DNA of 64,000 nucleotides from Rhizophagus irregularis (Eukaryota > Glomeromycota > Glomeromycetes > Glomerales > Glomeraceae). Location: assembly GCF_026210795.1 (NCBI RefSeq), contig NC_089447.1, forward strand, positions 3,598,501 through 3,662,500, given 5' to 3'. Made by a program: the position numbers and the translations under genes. Position 1 is the first letter of the stretch. Every line of letters starts with the position of its first letter. Below the pieces are notes generated by a model. It had not been told where the DNA came from. It searched no databases and saw nothing but the letters and a program-made list of their open reading frames with translations. Of the stretch, positions 47,016 to 58,479 are shown piece by piece.

Positions 47016-50000
47016 GCGAATCTTCCAGCAAATGAATACAAAAAATTCAAAAAATATTTCCGTATATTATATAAAACAAGTTTTGAAATTTTATTTCCAA
47101 AAACCGAGGAGATAGTTAACTCAGAAGCCGAATTAAGTGAACCGCTTCATATTTTATGTGTTCGTACATGGATATTATTTTATCATTTATTAAAGGAAAA
47201 GCCTTCCGATTTGGACGAAGAAGACTTTGCTGAATTTTTAGTGACTGTTCATGACCAACTTGGAGAGCGTTTTATATGTGGAGCGGATAACGGTACGCTG
47301 ATTTATAATAACTAATTATTCCAAAATATTCTACTATACATTTTTATAAATTACTGTTGTTTTAGGATCATTTTTGAAATTTTGTATCAAAACTTTTACG
47401 GAACTTCACCCATCAGAAAACCGTGTATATGAATATCAATGCTGTCATTGTCTATATCGAGTTGTTCTTAGTGTATGTAATCATTACTTCTCTATTTTAA
47501 GAGACCTTACAAATTATTCACTGGTTATTTACATATTATATTTGATTAGGTCGATACTGAATTTCCATGGGATCACAAAACCCAACCTGTCGAGCTCGAT
47601 ATCAAAACTGCAGAATTGCTTTTCAAGAATATTCGAAATTATATTAATGAAAAACCATTTCGAACATGGCAGATCAAGAATGATGTCAAAGATACTTTAG
47701 ATAAGATAGCCAATATAGTAATTCCTCCGCGAGATGACCGTAAAATCTAATTTACTATATTTTACTATTTAATGTTTACCGAAACAATTATTTTTATTAA
47801 TATTTTTTCTCTTCAACAGGTTTTGATCAATGCAGTTGGAGAACACAACATTTCCTTGAAAGTGAAATTAATTTTTACGAAGCCATCCAATATAAAGAAC
47901 ACGATCATTATGTTAGTGACCTTGGTGCAGTTTCTTACAGAGATGGTGGGGAAGGTATTTATTTTTACTTTTTTTCTATTTATTATTCATTAGTTTATAT
48001 TATTAACTTGTTCTATTATAAAACTCATAGACATCACGGATCTTTATTATTTTCGTGGAAAAATCTTACAGTATCAATTCAAAACTCGTACAAAGTCAAA
48101 TCAAACAAGGGCGATCGAAACCTTGGAGAAGGCTATTGAACAGTTTACTGTATGTTGATATTTAAATGAGACTCCATGTAAAAAAGATGTACTTATATTT
48201 AAATGGAATTTTTATACATTTTTTTTATTAGTATGACCTTTCCATTAACCCATTAAGATTTGCTTCGTGGTATGCATTGGGAGCTTGTTATGCAAGTTTG
48301 GCTGATGAAAACTTAACATGGAATGCCGAAGAAATAAAAAATAACCGAGGAAAGATTGCAAATTATCAAAGGGTGATTTTATCATATTTGTAGAAAAAAA
48401 TTTTTCCCTTCTTTAATTTAAAACTTACTTCATGTAATTTTTTTATCAATTCTCTTAGAAATCGTTTCTTTGTTACGCGAGAGCTGCGAAAGTGATTACT
48501 TGGTTTTCGGGACAACAATCACCATCGGTACCAACTGAAGAAGTTAATTTTTGGAGAGATTTTGGTTATCAGGTTTATTCAATGATTACCGAGCCTATGT
48601 CAATGGATGCCTTTCAATTAAACCCTTATCATGCTGTGTTATGGCGCAAACCAAGTTTCGAAGATGCTTGCGCATTTGCAGCCTTTTGTTTTGGAAAGGC
48701 AATGCAACATGAAAGATATTTAATTGAGAATCAACCCGATAAAGAAAACGGAATACCAACAATTCATGATTGGAGGTAATTCCAATATATATTCGTTTGA
48801 ATTATGTTTTATACTTGTTTTATAATTTAAAATGTATTACCTGTACGTAATTTATTATCTAGGATACCTTATATGCTTGGCAAATGTTACCAAAAACTTC
48901 AAAGAAACCCAGAGGTTTGATCTGACTATTATTCGAATTATGAGCTATTTAAGATTAGTTATTATGTACTAATTCAAATATTTTTAGGTGGTTATACAAT
49001 TATATAAACTGGCTGTAGATCGAACTCCTGAAAAATCCGGTGTTTCTGGCCAAGAAAAAATACTGGATGCTGAATATAAAATGACTTCGGCATTATCTAA
49101 ATATTTAATGGAAAACAAAATAAAGGTATATTTTTTTTTCAGAATATTGATAAAATACAATACAAAGATATAACATTAATTCATTACACTTAAAGCCATC
49201 CATTGTCGAAAAATATCTTGGTATTGACGAGGAAAACGGAGAAGTTGTACATAAAGAGCCACAAAGTGAACTTGGAATTTTCGATATACAAAAGCCCGAA
49301 TACCGTAATGCATACGACCTTATTTGTTCCAAACTCGAAGATATACGCAAGGCTGATAAAACTAAATGGCATCACCGACCAGTATATAGAGTAAGTTACT
49401 CTCACTTACTCTCAATAACATTTGACTATTATTAATAATATATACACATTTATGATACTTGATTAGCATGCGTGGTTAATCTTTAATGTGGAACAAAAAC
49501 CTGAAATTGCCATAACAATATTATCACCTTTATTTCATCTAAAGTTGACATCCAAAACGTTTATGAATGTCTGGAAACCTGAATTTGAAAGGTGAGAACA
49601 TTTGTATTTGTTAATATTGTTTTGAAATATTTATTTATTTAAACCTGCTTTTAAAACTTTATTAATAGGTCAGGCAGGCATTTTATCTATGTTCATGAGT
49701 ATATATCATTTTTCATGGACCTTGCAAAGGCAACGTTGGATTTCGATTTATTAAATAAAATGTCAGAAAAACTTCGAAAAGCTTCCAACATAATACTTAA
49801 AGATGATATAATACAAACGAAATTGGCAGATGCTTATAAGCACGTTGAAGAGATGAAAAAACCAATTATAGATGAAGAAATGATTGATGATCAAAATAAC
49901 GAAAAGGAAGAGTCAGATGAAAGAGACGATATAAAAGAAGAACACAAAGAACCATCAAATAATGTTATGTCAGTGGCATCTTTAATAACGCAGGATAATG

Positions 50001-50059
50001 ATTCTCCGATGACAATAGATTTTGTAGAACCAGCGAGTAATAGTTACTCGGAGATATAA
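43100..50059 (+). CDS. HIR histone-chaperone complex subunit (HIR3/CABIN1-like)
   Basis: Twenty-eight exons give 1527 residues. Exon ends: 43100-43105, 43229-43303, 43369-43482, 43556-43702, 43770-43997, 44062-44201, 44274-44350, 44424-44532, 44617-44793, 45109-45363, 45443-45851, 45917-46027, 46124-46296, 46375-46500, 46587-46782, 46860-46914, 47017-47292, 47366-47472, 47550-47739, 47820-47954, 48031-48149, 48232-48372, 48459-48775, 48863-48914, 48988-49125, 49196-49390, 49467-49591, 49669-50059. The start MVLIKFTALNE and helical TPR-like repeats (AIEYYHRALRIDQSDHSIWL; YDTGDFYACLRAIDKGLKVD) match the Hir3/Cabin1 family. With HIRA and UBN it forms the scaffold that deposits H3-H4 independently of replication. 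Basic stretch QKRKRKEPP could be a nuclear signal; the tail is acidic. The first exon is only six bases. The exon 10 donor (GTTCGT) and exon 13 acceptor are the least certain. Confidence 0.88.
44794..45108 (+). other. oversized intron 9 of the HIR3-like gene
   Basis: At 315 bp this intron is three to four times longer than the other 26. It contains the palindrome GGTTGCAACC twice (about 44843 and 45010), near its two ends, and related acaacca motifs between. This suggests a small inverted-repeat element inserted into a normal intron and is inference only. Confidence 0.4.
46981..47012. repeat. (TAA)n microsatellite in an intron
   Basis: About ten TAA units inside intron 16 of the HIR3-like gene, directly before the acceptor taacag. 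Confidence 0.85.
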
Positions 50060-50716
50060 TATAATGATTAAAAAAACATTTATAAACAATGAACTATAAT
50101 TTTAATTCTCTTTTAATATTTTCATTTGTTCAATATGATTGTAGAAAAATTTTTTCGTTGTAAGTTATGGGAAATAAAGAATACTGTACTACGTACTGTA
50201 GATCTTTAATTGTTCACTTTTCTGGTATGATAAAGAAATCAAACCATTATCAATAAGGATGTTAAATTGTTCGATGATCTGAAACTTTTCTGGCAAATGA
50301 TAAGGGACATTACAGATCATTTCCGAATATTGCAAAAAAAAAAAAAAAAAAGTCACAATATGCCATTATCTTTGCAAATTTTGATATTTTGATACTCCTG
50401 ACCGGATAATAAGATCGTCAGACACGATATAGGGAATTTTCAGATGTCATAATGAAAATCTTTCAGATTTTATATGATAAGGTAATCAAACATGCGAATT
50501 CGCTCAGATAAAGAAAATTTATATAATTACAGACGCTTTTTTTTTTAAAAAAAAACAAATTTTAATTTTTCTCTATTTTGGGCTTCAAAAATTCGCATAA
50601 CCGTATTGAAAACCAAAAAAAAAAAGAGAGAGAGAAAATTTTGATGCATACCTTTATTTTTCTAGAAAGGATTATAATTTTATTTACCCGATTGAAAACA
50701 ATTAATAAGCTTCTCT
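50060..50716. other. spacer
   Basis: 3' flank of the HIR3-like gene and leader of the receptor gene. It has a poly(A) run (50333-50351) and a short run of aga repeats (50624-50636). No coding content. Confidence 0.5.
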
Positions 50717-52711
50717 ATGAGACTTTTCTGGTGCCCAAATGTTTTGTTGCTGTTTTGTATGTTATTTGGTGTCCATGGACAAAGTAAGTTACTACAATGA
50801 AATTTTTTTTTTTTCGATATACTTTTAATCAATAATATGAATATTACAGAATGTGGTCGTTATTATCAAAATGGTGGAATTTGTGTTGTAAGTATAGTAA
50901 TTTGATATATATATATGTACACACATTAAATTTCGTTCACTTACGTACTTTTTTCTAAACGAAGAATTACAAATCAAATGAAGATTATGTATTTTATGCT
51001 AAAGGACAGAATATTTTAAGTGTAGAAAGTTCCTTTGGATCCCTTGCTATAGCTCAAGGTTTATCAACACTCAAAGATGACGATTTAATTCTTAATAATT
51101 GCGTACAAGCTTTCTCAAGTTTTGTATGTGCTACTGCATTTCCAAGTTGTAAACGGATGGAAGAACTTTCTGCCCGTGAGTAACTGTATTTTGAAAAAAA
51201 TTTTTAATTAGAAAAGCCTGATTGATTCAAGAAAAATTTAATTTCACAGCCAATTTAGAAGTCGAAATAATACCTCCTTGTAAATCTACTTGTACGAATG
51301 TTATAGAATCCTGCGTGACTAATTCTAAAAACGCGTCAGCCGAAACTCAAGAGATCATCAAAGAATACATTCTATCACATATATTCTTCCCTCGTGATTG
51401 TAACGGCAATATTACTACGTCACCACCATTAAATTATGAATATCCGACAGAAGGGTGTAATAGCTCTTCACAACTTTCTAATCGGCCCAAATGTTTCAAA
51501 CCTCTTATCGAGGATCATAAATGGGTTGAAACTAATAAAAGTGAAATTACTAGTAAAGAATTCTGTCGAAATGGTTGTTGTGTTCCTTGTCCTCAACCCT
51601 ATGCTTTATATCCACCCAATCAAATGAAAAAAGGTTTCATAGCAACTCAAATATTAAGAATTCTTTCAGTCATTGGTTCAGGAATTATATTATTTTCATA
51701 TGTAGTACTACCAGGATACCGAACTCACCCTAATATATTAATTCTTTTTGCTTCATTGTCGATTTTCCTATATTCTTCCAATGTTTTTTTCTCTATTATG
51801 GATCCAGAAAGAGTTCAATGTGCAACTGAAATAATTCCTAGCACCCAAGCAAATAATCCTTTTTTCTGTGGTCTTCAAGGAGCTTTACTTATTTTTTCTT
51901 CACTTGCTACAGCAATTTGGGTTGGGTTTATAATTCTTAATCTTCACGTCCAAACCGTGTGGAATTCCAATATAATGGACGATAAACGTGTATATCTTCA
52001 TATTATAGGTTGGGGAATTCCAGCTATCTTAACTATAATAGCATTGAAAACTAATTCAATCAATTATCAATTTGCTACACTTTGTTTTGTCAAAGTAGAA
52101 GCTTCTAATGCAATGTTCTTCTATCCTTTGGTTGTTATTGTTGTGGCAATCTTCTTTATACATATGATTACATTTTGTTATATATATTGGGTACGAGTTT
52201 TTTTTTTTTTTTTTGTCCTTTCAAAAAAAGTGAAAAAAATTTTTTTTTAAGATCGTTTTATTATATATTATTTTTTTAAAAAAAATATACTTGTTTTTAG
52301 ATCTCGCGCAAAGAAGGAAAAAAATCAAATACAAGTTTCTCAGGGTCTATTATTCGTATTTTACAACCTATCAAAATTCAATGGAGAGAACTTTTATTAT
52401 CCGTTTTATTATTTGTTACAGTAATAATTTATTGGTTATTTTATCACATCGAATTAAATTCGGTTGTTAAAGTTATTAGAAATATTCATGATGGAGATTG
52501 GATAACTTGTATTCAATCAGGAAAGGGACAAAGTTTTTGCGCGAATATTGTTGCAAGTAAATTTATGCCTTATTATACTTTATTATTAGTAGCTGAAATT
52601 TTTGTGAGCTTAACTGGTGTTAATTTATTTCTTACGCTTTTCAATGAAATTTTATGGTTAGAATTGAATAATTGGATAACTGAAACATTTAGAGATAAAG
52701 AAATTTACTAG
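50717..52711 (+). CDS. Frizzled/Smoothened-like seven-helix receptor
   Basis: Five exons, join(50717..50783,50850..50887,50965..51175,51250..52190,52301..52711), 555 residues. A signal peptide (MRLFWCPNVLLLFCMLFGVHG) is followed by a Cys-rich extracellular domain (about 23-218; CGRYYQNGGIC, CVQAFSSFVC, CKSTCTNVIESC, CRNGCCVPC). This spacing resembles the Frizzled CRD. Seven membrane helices follow: about 237-260, 266-288, 312-336, 353-372, 393-417, 449-470 and 515-540. The Cys before helix 3 (FFCGLQG) and the helix 3 pattern are typical of the Frizzled class. The cytoplasmic tail is about 15 residues and lacks the KTxxxW motif that binds Dishevelled in animals. Fungi have no Wnt, so the ligand and output are unknown. 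Confidence 0.85.
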
Positions 52712-52792
52712 TCAATTCTAACCGTTTTTTTTATTTATTAATTAATAATTTATTAAAATTATTTATTTTTTTTTGAAATTACCGTAATGATG

Positions 52793-53225
52793 ACAAATCT
52801 TTCAATGGCGTTTATGGCGTATATTAAAAAGAAATCCGCGTTCATGTGTAATTTTTGTATATGTAATGCTTTTTTTCGTAAAGTAGTGTTTATATATCAT
52901 TAAAAAGAGTTTTTAGATAACAAATCTTTCGATGGCGTTTATGGCGTTCAATGAAAAGAAATCCGCGTTCATGTGCAATTTTTGTATAATGTAATACTTT
53001 TTTTTCTCAAGTTTTTCGTAAAGTGGTGTGATTTGTTGATTTTATATCATTAAAAAAAAGTTTTTAGATGATAAATATTTCAATGGCGTTTATGACGTTT
53101 AATGAAAAGAAATTCGCGTTCACATGTAATTTTGAATAAAATATTCGAATGATTTTTTTTTTACTAGTTTTATATAAATGCTTTTATTCTCTCGTTTTTT
53201 CGAGAGGTGGTGTGATTTTATGATT
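52793..53225 (+). repeat. three tandem diverged repeats
   Basis: Three consecutive units begin at about 52793, 52920 and 53072. Each starts caaatcttt-aatggcgtttatgg (third copy gataaatatttcaatggcg), then gaaaagaaatccgcgttca and tttttcg-aaagt-gtg, ending with atatcattaaaaa. The unit is about 127 bp, enlarged to about 152 in copy 2 by an insertion. Located just after the receptor gene. Confidence 0.8.
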
Positions 53226-53548
53226 AAAAAAATTTTTTTTGATACTTATCAGATTTGGTTAATTAAGGCTGGACAAGTTTTACTGATAGTCATTTCCCCG
53301 ACAATTTTGAAATCCTTAATCTACTTATTCTAACCTTATCCGAAATTGCTCCCGTCGGTGAAACGTTTGTAGGTAAGATAATGATTGACGATGAAATTTT
53401 TAAATTACGGACTAGTCAAATTAGTTTCCTTTGTATGTAAATCAATTCTCACGATATTTATTATTAAACAAAATCTTATTTTCACTTGTCAGAAAAAAAA
53501 AAATTCTTTTTTTAAAAAAAAAAAGATAAAAAAAATAAGGGAAAAAAA

Positions 53549-53808
53549 ATGGAATATTTACAAGAATTATCAAATGATTTTGGTCGTTTAATTGATGATA
53601 AAGATGAATCGAACGTTATTATTAAAGTTGGAGAAGAAATAAATATGAAAGAATTCAAAGCGCATACATTGATATTAAGGAGTAGATCATCATATTTTCG
53701 TACAGCACTTTCAAGTAATTGGGCAAAGAAAGAAAATGATATTTATATTTTTAAGAAACCGAATATTTCTCCTGATGTATTTGAAATCATCTTAAGGTAA
53801 TCGTATAT

Positions 53809-53839
<31 letters not shown>

Positions 53840-55083
53840 TAATAATTTAATTCTTTTGTTTTTTTTTTATTGAAAAAAATACGTTATAAAAAAGATTTAT
53901 ATATAGTGGGAAAGTATCACTTGAGAATAATCATGGATCCAAAGCTATTGAATTATTAATAGCATCAGATGAATTAGAATTTTTTAATTTATGTAAACAC
54001 GTTCAAAAAGTTTTAATTGAAAAAGAATCTGAATGGTTATTACAAAATCTTTTACCAATACTTAAAATACTTTCAAATCATCAAACATTTACAATATTAT
54101 TTGATTATTTATTAAAAATTATATGTAGTAATCCACAATTAATTTTCGGTAATCATAATAAATTTTTGGAATTGGATGAAAATATTATGATACAATTATT
54201 AAAAAGAGATGATTTAGAAATGGAAGAAATTGATATATGGAATTATCTTATTAAATGGGGAATTTATAAAACAAATCATCTTAAAGAAGAAAATTTAACA
54301 AATTGGATTAAACAAGATTTTAAAGATTTAGAAAAAGTTTTACATAATTGTATACCTTTAATAAGATTTTTTCAAATATCTTCAACGGAATTATATGATA
54401 AAGTAAGGAAACCATATAAAAAAATTTTACCAAAAGAATTAAATGAAGATATTATAAAATATTTTATGAAACCTGGATCAAAGCCAACATTTCCTAAAGG
54501 AATTTTTTCAAATAGGATTAAAATTATTAATTCAAATATAATAAAATCAACTCATGCAGCATTAATAAGTAGTTGGGTTGATAATAAAGAAAAAAATTAT
54601 GATTTTAATAAAATTCCTCACGAATTTCAATTATTATTAAGAGGTAGTAAAGATGGTTTTGATTCTTCAATATTTCATACAAATTGTGATTATAAAATTG
54701 GAACTGTAGTTTTAATCAAATTGAAAGAAAGTCAAGAAATTCTTGGAGGGTATAATCCTTGTAGTTGGCAACGATCTTATCTTGATGATCCTTGGACCAA
54801 TCGTCCTTCTTTAGATTATCAAAATACAACGAAAAGTTTTATTTTTTCTTTCAACGTTAAAGATGATATAGGAAATTTTAAATTAAGTAGAATTAATTAT
54901 CCAAGTAACGCGATTTATTGTTCTAATTCAAATGGACCTTGTTTTGGATGTGGTGATCTATGGATGACAGGTAATTTTGGTAGTTCAAAGAAAACTTCCT
55001 ATAAAGAATCTATAACTGAATCTTCTAATTTTTTTGCGGATGAATATGAGGTTTTTCAACTAATAAGAAAAGGAATAAATTGA
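53549..55083 (+). CDS. BTB-BACK-TLDc protein, second paralogue
   Basis: Two exons, join(53549..53796,53895..55083), 478 residues. The intron is 98 bp, contains a (TTA)n run, and sits after the same ..IIL-R codon as in the paralogue at 23101. The acceptor AG at 53893-53894 gives RFIYSGKVSLENN; the later AG at 53905-53906 would break the frame. Order: BTB (about 20-90; ESNVIIKVG, FKAHTLILRSRSSYFRTALS), BACK (about 110-245; MIQLLKRDDLEMEEIDIWNY) and TLDc (about 290-475; FQLLLRGSKDGFDSSIFHTN, QEILGGYNPCSW, DEYEVFQLI). The likely role is a Cullin-3 adaptor or a stress-linked protein, by family only. It is convergent with the F-box gene, the 3' ends touching. Confidence 0.93.
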
Positions 55084-55666
55084 TTAATAAATTAATTATG
55101 TATATAAAATAGTATTTAATTGAAAATAAAATTATATTTTTTTTTAAAAAAAAGAAAAAAAAGAAAAAAAATTTTAAAAAAAAATTTAAAAAAATTATAC
55201 TTTTGGAAAATGTCAGACAATTCTTTAATAAAATTGAAGAATTCTCATAAAATGATTCCCATTCCCATTTAGTTCCATACATCATAATAGTATATTTTCT
55301 TTCACTCATATGTAAAGGAGGTTTTTTATATTGAGGTAAAACGTATAATCTACTCTCTCTCCAAATAGCTTGACATATAGACCAAATAGAAGATTTTTCA
55401 TTATTTAAATATATTATTTCACTAAATTGTTTACAAACCAATGCTAACGCGGCTAAATCTTTTGGCGTTAAATTTTTACATATATAAGGAAGTATTTCTA
55501 TTGGTATTTTAGAAAATGGAGAAAATGGAGAAAATGAAGAATGATGAAGCGTATCTATTAAATATGTATGATTAAATGTTAAGAGTTTTGAGGGGTATAA
55601 TATTGTAGGGGATGATTTTGTTAGATAAATATATTCATTTGAAACTTTTATTCTATTTAAAGACAT
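55025..55666 (-). CDS. F-box protein
   Basis: The minus-strand frame starts MSLNRIKVSNEYIYLT and carries an F-box at about 52-90 (KIPIEILPYICKNLTPKDLA, LALVCKQFSEII). F-box proteins hold substrates in SCF ubiquitin ligases by binding Skp1. The next 65 residues (SIWSICQAIWRESRLYVLPQ, MYGTKWEWESFYEN) are coding-like. From about residue 160 the frame runs through poly(T) and into the reverse strand of the BTB gene, so the true C-terminus is doubtful. An intron or an earlier end near 55195-55210 (donor-like GTATAA at about 55202) is possible. Confidence 0.7.
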   Translation of the reverse strand: MSLNRIKVSNEYIYLTKSSPTILYPSKLLTFNHTYLIDTLHHSSFSPFSPFSKIPIEILPYICKNLTPKDLAALALVCKQFSEIIYLNNEKSSIWSICQAIWRESRLYVLPQYKKPPLHMSERKYTIMMYGTKWEWESFYENSSILLKNCLTFSKSIIFLNFFLKFFFFFFFFLKKNIILFSIKYYFIYIINLLINLFLFLLVEKPHIHPQKN

Positions 55667-56288
55667 CTTAATCTAAACCTTAAATATTTTTAAAGGGATT
55701 TTTTTTTTTTTTAACCAAGGAGAATACCAAGAAAATCTTGAAAATCGAAAAAATCCATACGTAAATGTTTAAAATGTATGTTACTCAAAAAAATTTGTAT
55801 ATATATATATATAACACGTGTATTTGGTGTATTTGTTGATTATTTATATAGACCGCAGATTATGACTAATAGATTATATTTTGATAAAATATCATACCAT
55901 ATTATTTCATTGATTTATTACCGGAATTAAACCAAAATCATAATGATTTAAACTAAATTTATCAATAAAACATCTTGCGGAAGGCGGCTGAAATTTTTCG
56001 TTCTTGTCCAAGTAAAGTTAGTTAAATCTATTATGCTTTTGTCGATCAATTGTTAACATTACACGCTAGAAAGTAGAATAGTAAAATGTTACTCAAAATT
56101 GTGTGTGGCATGGTAATTCAACAGATTGATGATCTTACGGTATTACCCTATATAGTAATTGCGAGTTTTTTTTTGGTATTGTTTGTACATGCAACATCTT
56201 TTTTTTCTCTCTTTCTTTTTAATAAATTAAACATTTTCATTTATTTAATTTATTTTTTTTATCCAAACGATAATTAATATTTAAAAAT
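55667..56288. other. divergent promoter region
   Basis: Region between the minus-strand F-box gene and the plus-strand desaturase. It has a (TA)n tract (55799-55812). An open frame at 56086-56277 (MLLKIVCGMVIQQIDDL) is hydrophobic and AT-driven; I do not regard it as a gene. Confidence 0.5.
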
Positions 56289-57482
56289 ATGCCACCATTT
56301 ACAAAAATTTCTAATGATATTCCTTTACCTGCAAAGGAAGAAAGTAATCCAGATTTTAGAAATCCTTTATATATTGGAGAGTGGAAGAAATCAATTCCAT
56401 ATGTTGATGAAGATATTGCAATAGATAATTTAGATGAACCACATATGAAAAGAAAACTTTCAATTTTAAAAAGATATCCAGAAATTGAAAAATTATATGG
56501 TTATGATACTTCAACTATTTTAATAGTTACATTTTCATCAGCAGCGCAAATATTTGCAGCTTACATTTTCGGTAAAATATTAGTTGATTGGAATATATTT
56601 ATGATGATATATTGTTTTTTTTTGGGAGCATCATTTACTCAACTTTATGGGGTAATTATTCATGAAGCAACACATAATTTAGCTGCAGCAACATCATTTC
56701 AAAATCGTCTTATAGGACTTTTAGCAAATATTGCACTTCCATTTCCAATTGCAATGTCATTTCGTCGGTATCATTTAGAACATCATACTTTTCAAGGTGT
56801 AATAGGATTTGATCCTGATTTACCTTTAGAATGGGAAAAAAAATTGATTCGTGGGAATTCATTTTTAAAATTTATTTGGATAATTATTTATCCTATAATG
56901 TATGTTGTTAGAGGTTTAGCGATGGGAAAAGAACCATGTTTTTGGGAATATGTTAATTGGGTTTTTACTATAACATTTGATGTTTTAATTTATCATTTTT
57001 GTGGGATGAGAGGTTTATTATATTTATTTTTAAGTTTATGGGTTGGTTATAGTATACATCCTGCTGCTGCTCATTTTATTCAAGAACATTATACTTTTGA
57101 TGATGGACAAGAAACATATTCTTATTATGGAATTTTAAATTTATTCTTTATGAATATTGGTTATCATAATGAACATCATGATTTTGCAAAGGTAATTGAT
57201 TGAACGTAATGTGGAATTTATAAATTTTTTAAAACCTATATTTATATTTATTTTTATTTTTAGGTTCCATGGTCAAATTTACCAGAAATTCGTAAGATTG
57301 CACCAGAATTTTATGATAATTTAGCATATCATACATCTTGGTTTATGGTTCATTGGAATTTTATTTTTCAAAAACAATATGGACCTCAATCTCGTGTTGG
57401 TAGAACTGTTGAAGATCATAAGAAAGGTAGAAAATTGGTGAAAACTATATTAAATGATTCGAAAATATTAAAAGGGGAATGA
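56289..57482 (+). CDS. DES1: sphingolipid delta-4 desaturase
   Basis: Two exons, join(56289..57191,57264..57482), 373 residues; 72-bp intron (GTAATT..TTAG). The enzyme introduces the 4,5-trans double bond into dihydroceramide in the ER membrane using cytochrome b5 and O2. The N-terminal lipid-desaturase motif (about 31-70: YVDEDIAIDNLDEPHMKRKL) is followed by membrane segments and the three His boxes HEATH (125-129), HLEHH (162-166) and HNEHH (293-297), which bind the di-iron centre. HPAAAHFIQEHYTF and VPWSNLPEIRKIAPEFYDN are diagnostic of the DES/DEGS family against other desaturases. Length matches the family. Fungal delta-4 unsaturated sphingoid bases feed glucosylceramide synthesis. Confidence 0.95.
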
Positions 57483-58240
57483 GAAGGAATTTATTATTTG
57501 AAGATAATTTATAATTTATATATTTAATCTATATATATATCAGATATATTTATGTATAATTTATATAGATTTAGATTTTTTTTATTTTTATTTATTTATA
57601 ACGCCGGCTGCGGTCGTCACGTCATCACGTGATATATTGGACATAATTGTTAATGATAGGGCAGAACCAATTATTAAATTGTATCAACACTTTTTTATAT
57701 TATAATTATCGATTAAATAAAAGAATCCAGGTTAATCTTGATTTTAAAAAAAAATGCTTGAAAGGCGTGATCCAATGACGGTGTTTTATCAAAAAAATTA
57801 TTACTAAAGGGATTGTTATATAGAATGACGAAATAAATCCTTTCGAGAAAATATATCGATATATCTTATAATAAAGATATTTTATTAAAAATGGTAGTAA
57901 GTGTTTAATACATATACTAAAAGTATATTTATGGTATTATTTTGATATTTAAAGATGAATCATTTTGTATACCTTTTATAATCCGTGTAATGAATATTTC
58001 TTTATTCATATTACTACACAACTAAATAATTTTGTGATTCATCTTGAAACATTTTTTACCGCTAATAATTAATCGCTAAATTTTAAATGTTGTATCGTTG
58101 TCAGTATTTAAGCATGCTCAGCAACTAAAACGTAATAAGAGTCATGGTAAATGATAAGATTACGTCGGTACGATAAAAAGCGTCATGCAACAACATATTA
58201 TTATTTAACGATACGATTTAACACTTTTACATAATGAAAT
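57483..58240. other. spacer
   Basis: 3' flank of the desaturase with (TA)n-like sequence. A GC-rich islet, gccggctgcggtcgtcacg, lies at 57603-57621. No gene seen. Confidence 0.5.
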
Positions 58241-58246
58241 GTTTTC

Positions 58247-58360
58247 AATATCATGTATAAATAAAATGGACTCATTTGAAATTTTTTTTTTTAGTTAATG
58301 GATAATATCATGTATAAATAAAATGGACTCATTTGAAATTTTTTTTTTTAGTTAATGGAT
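58247..58360 (+). repeat. perfect 57-bp tandem duplication
   Basis: Copy 1 (58247-58303) and copy 2 (58304-58360), each containing aatggactcatttgaaattt and ending gttaatggat, are identical, including the poly(T) run. Identity indicates a very recent duplication or an assembly effect. Confidence 0.85.
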
Positions 58361-58399
58361 AAAATTTTTATTAATTATATAAAAAAAAATGATTTAAAT

Positions 58400-58469
58400 T
58401 TTCGTAATACCTGAACCACCAACAAAAGAACATGAAAAATTTTTTGTCAGTGGTTCAGGAATTACGAAA
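58400..58469. repeat. 20-bp-arm hairpin
   Basis: TTTCGTAATACCTGAACCAC (58400-58419) pairs with GTGGTTCAGGAATTACGAAA (58450-58469) with one mismatch around a 30-base loop. Possibly a solo miniature inverted-repeat element; no gene context indicates a terminator. Confidence 0.65.
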
Positions 58470-58479
58470 TTCCATAAAC

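Noticed and set aside
49105-49405. Three short frames on both strands
   Set aside because: They overlap exons 25-26 of the HIR3-like gene and its intron in other frames.
52250-52290. Extension of the receptor exon through poly(T) (VFFFFFVLSKK)
   Set aside because: The intron 52191-52300 with GTACGA..TTAG restores the seventh-helix frame and removes the poly-Phe run.
56086-56277. 63-residue hydrophobic frame upstream of the desaturase
   Set aside because: AT-driven, no domain, and lies in the promoter or leader region.
58400-58469. Hairpin as a transcription terminator
   Set aside because: No gene ends beside it, and intrinsic terminators of this kind are not used by eukaryotic RNA polymerase II.
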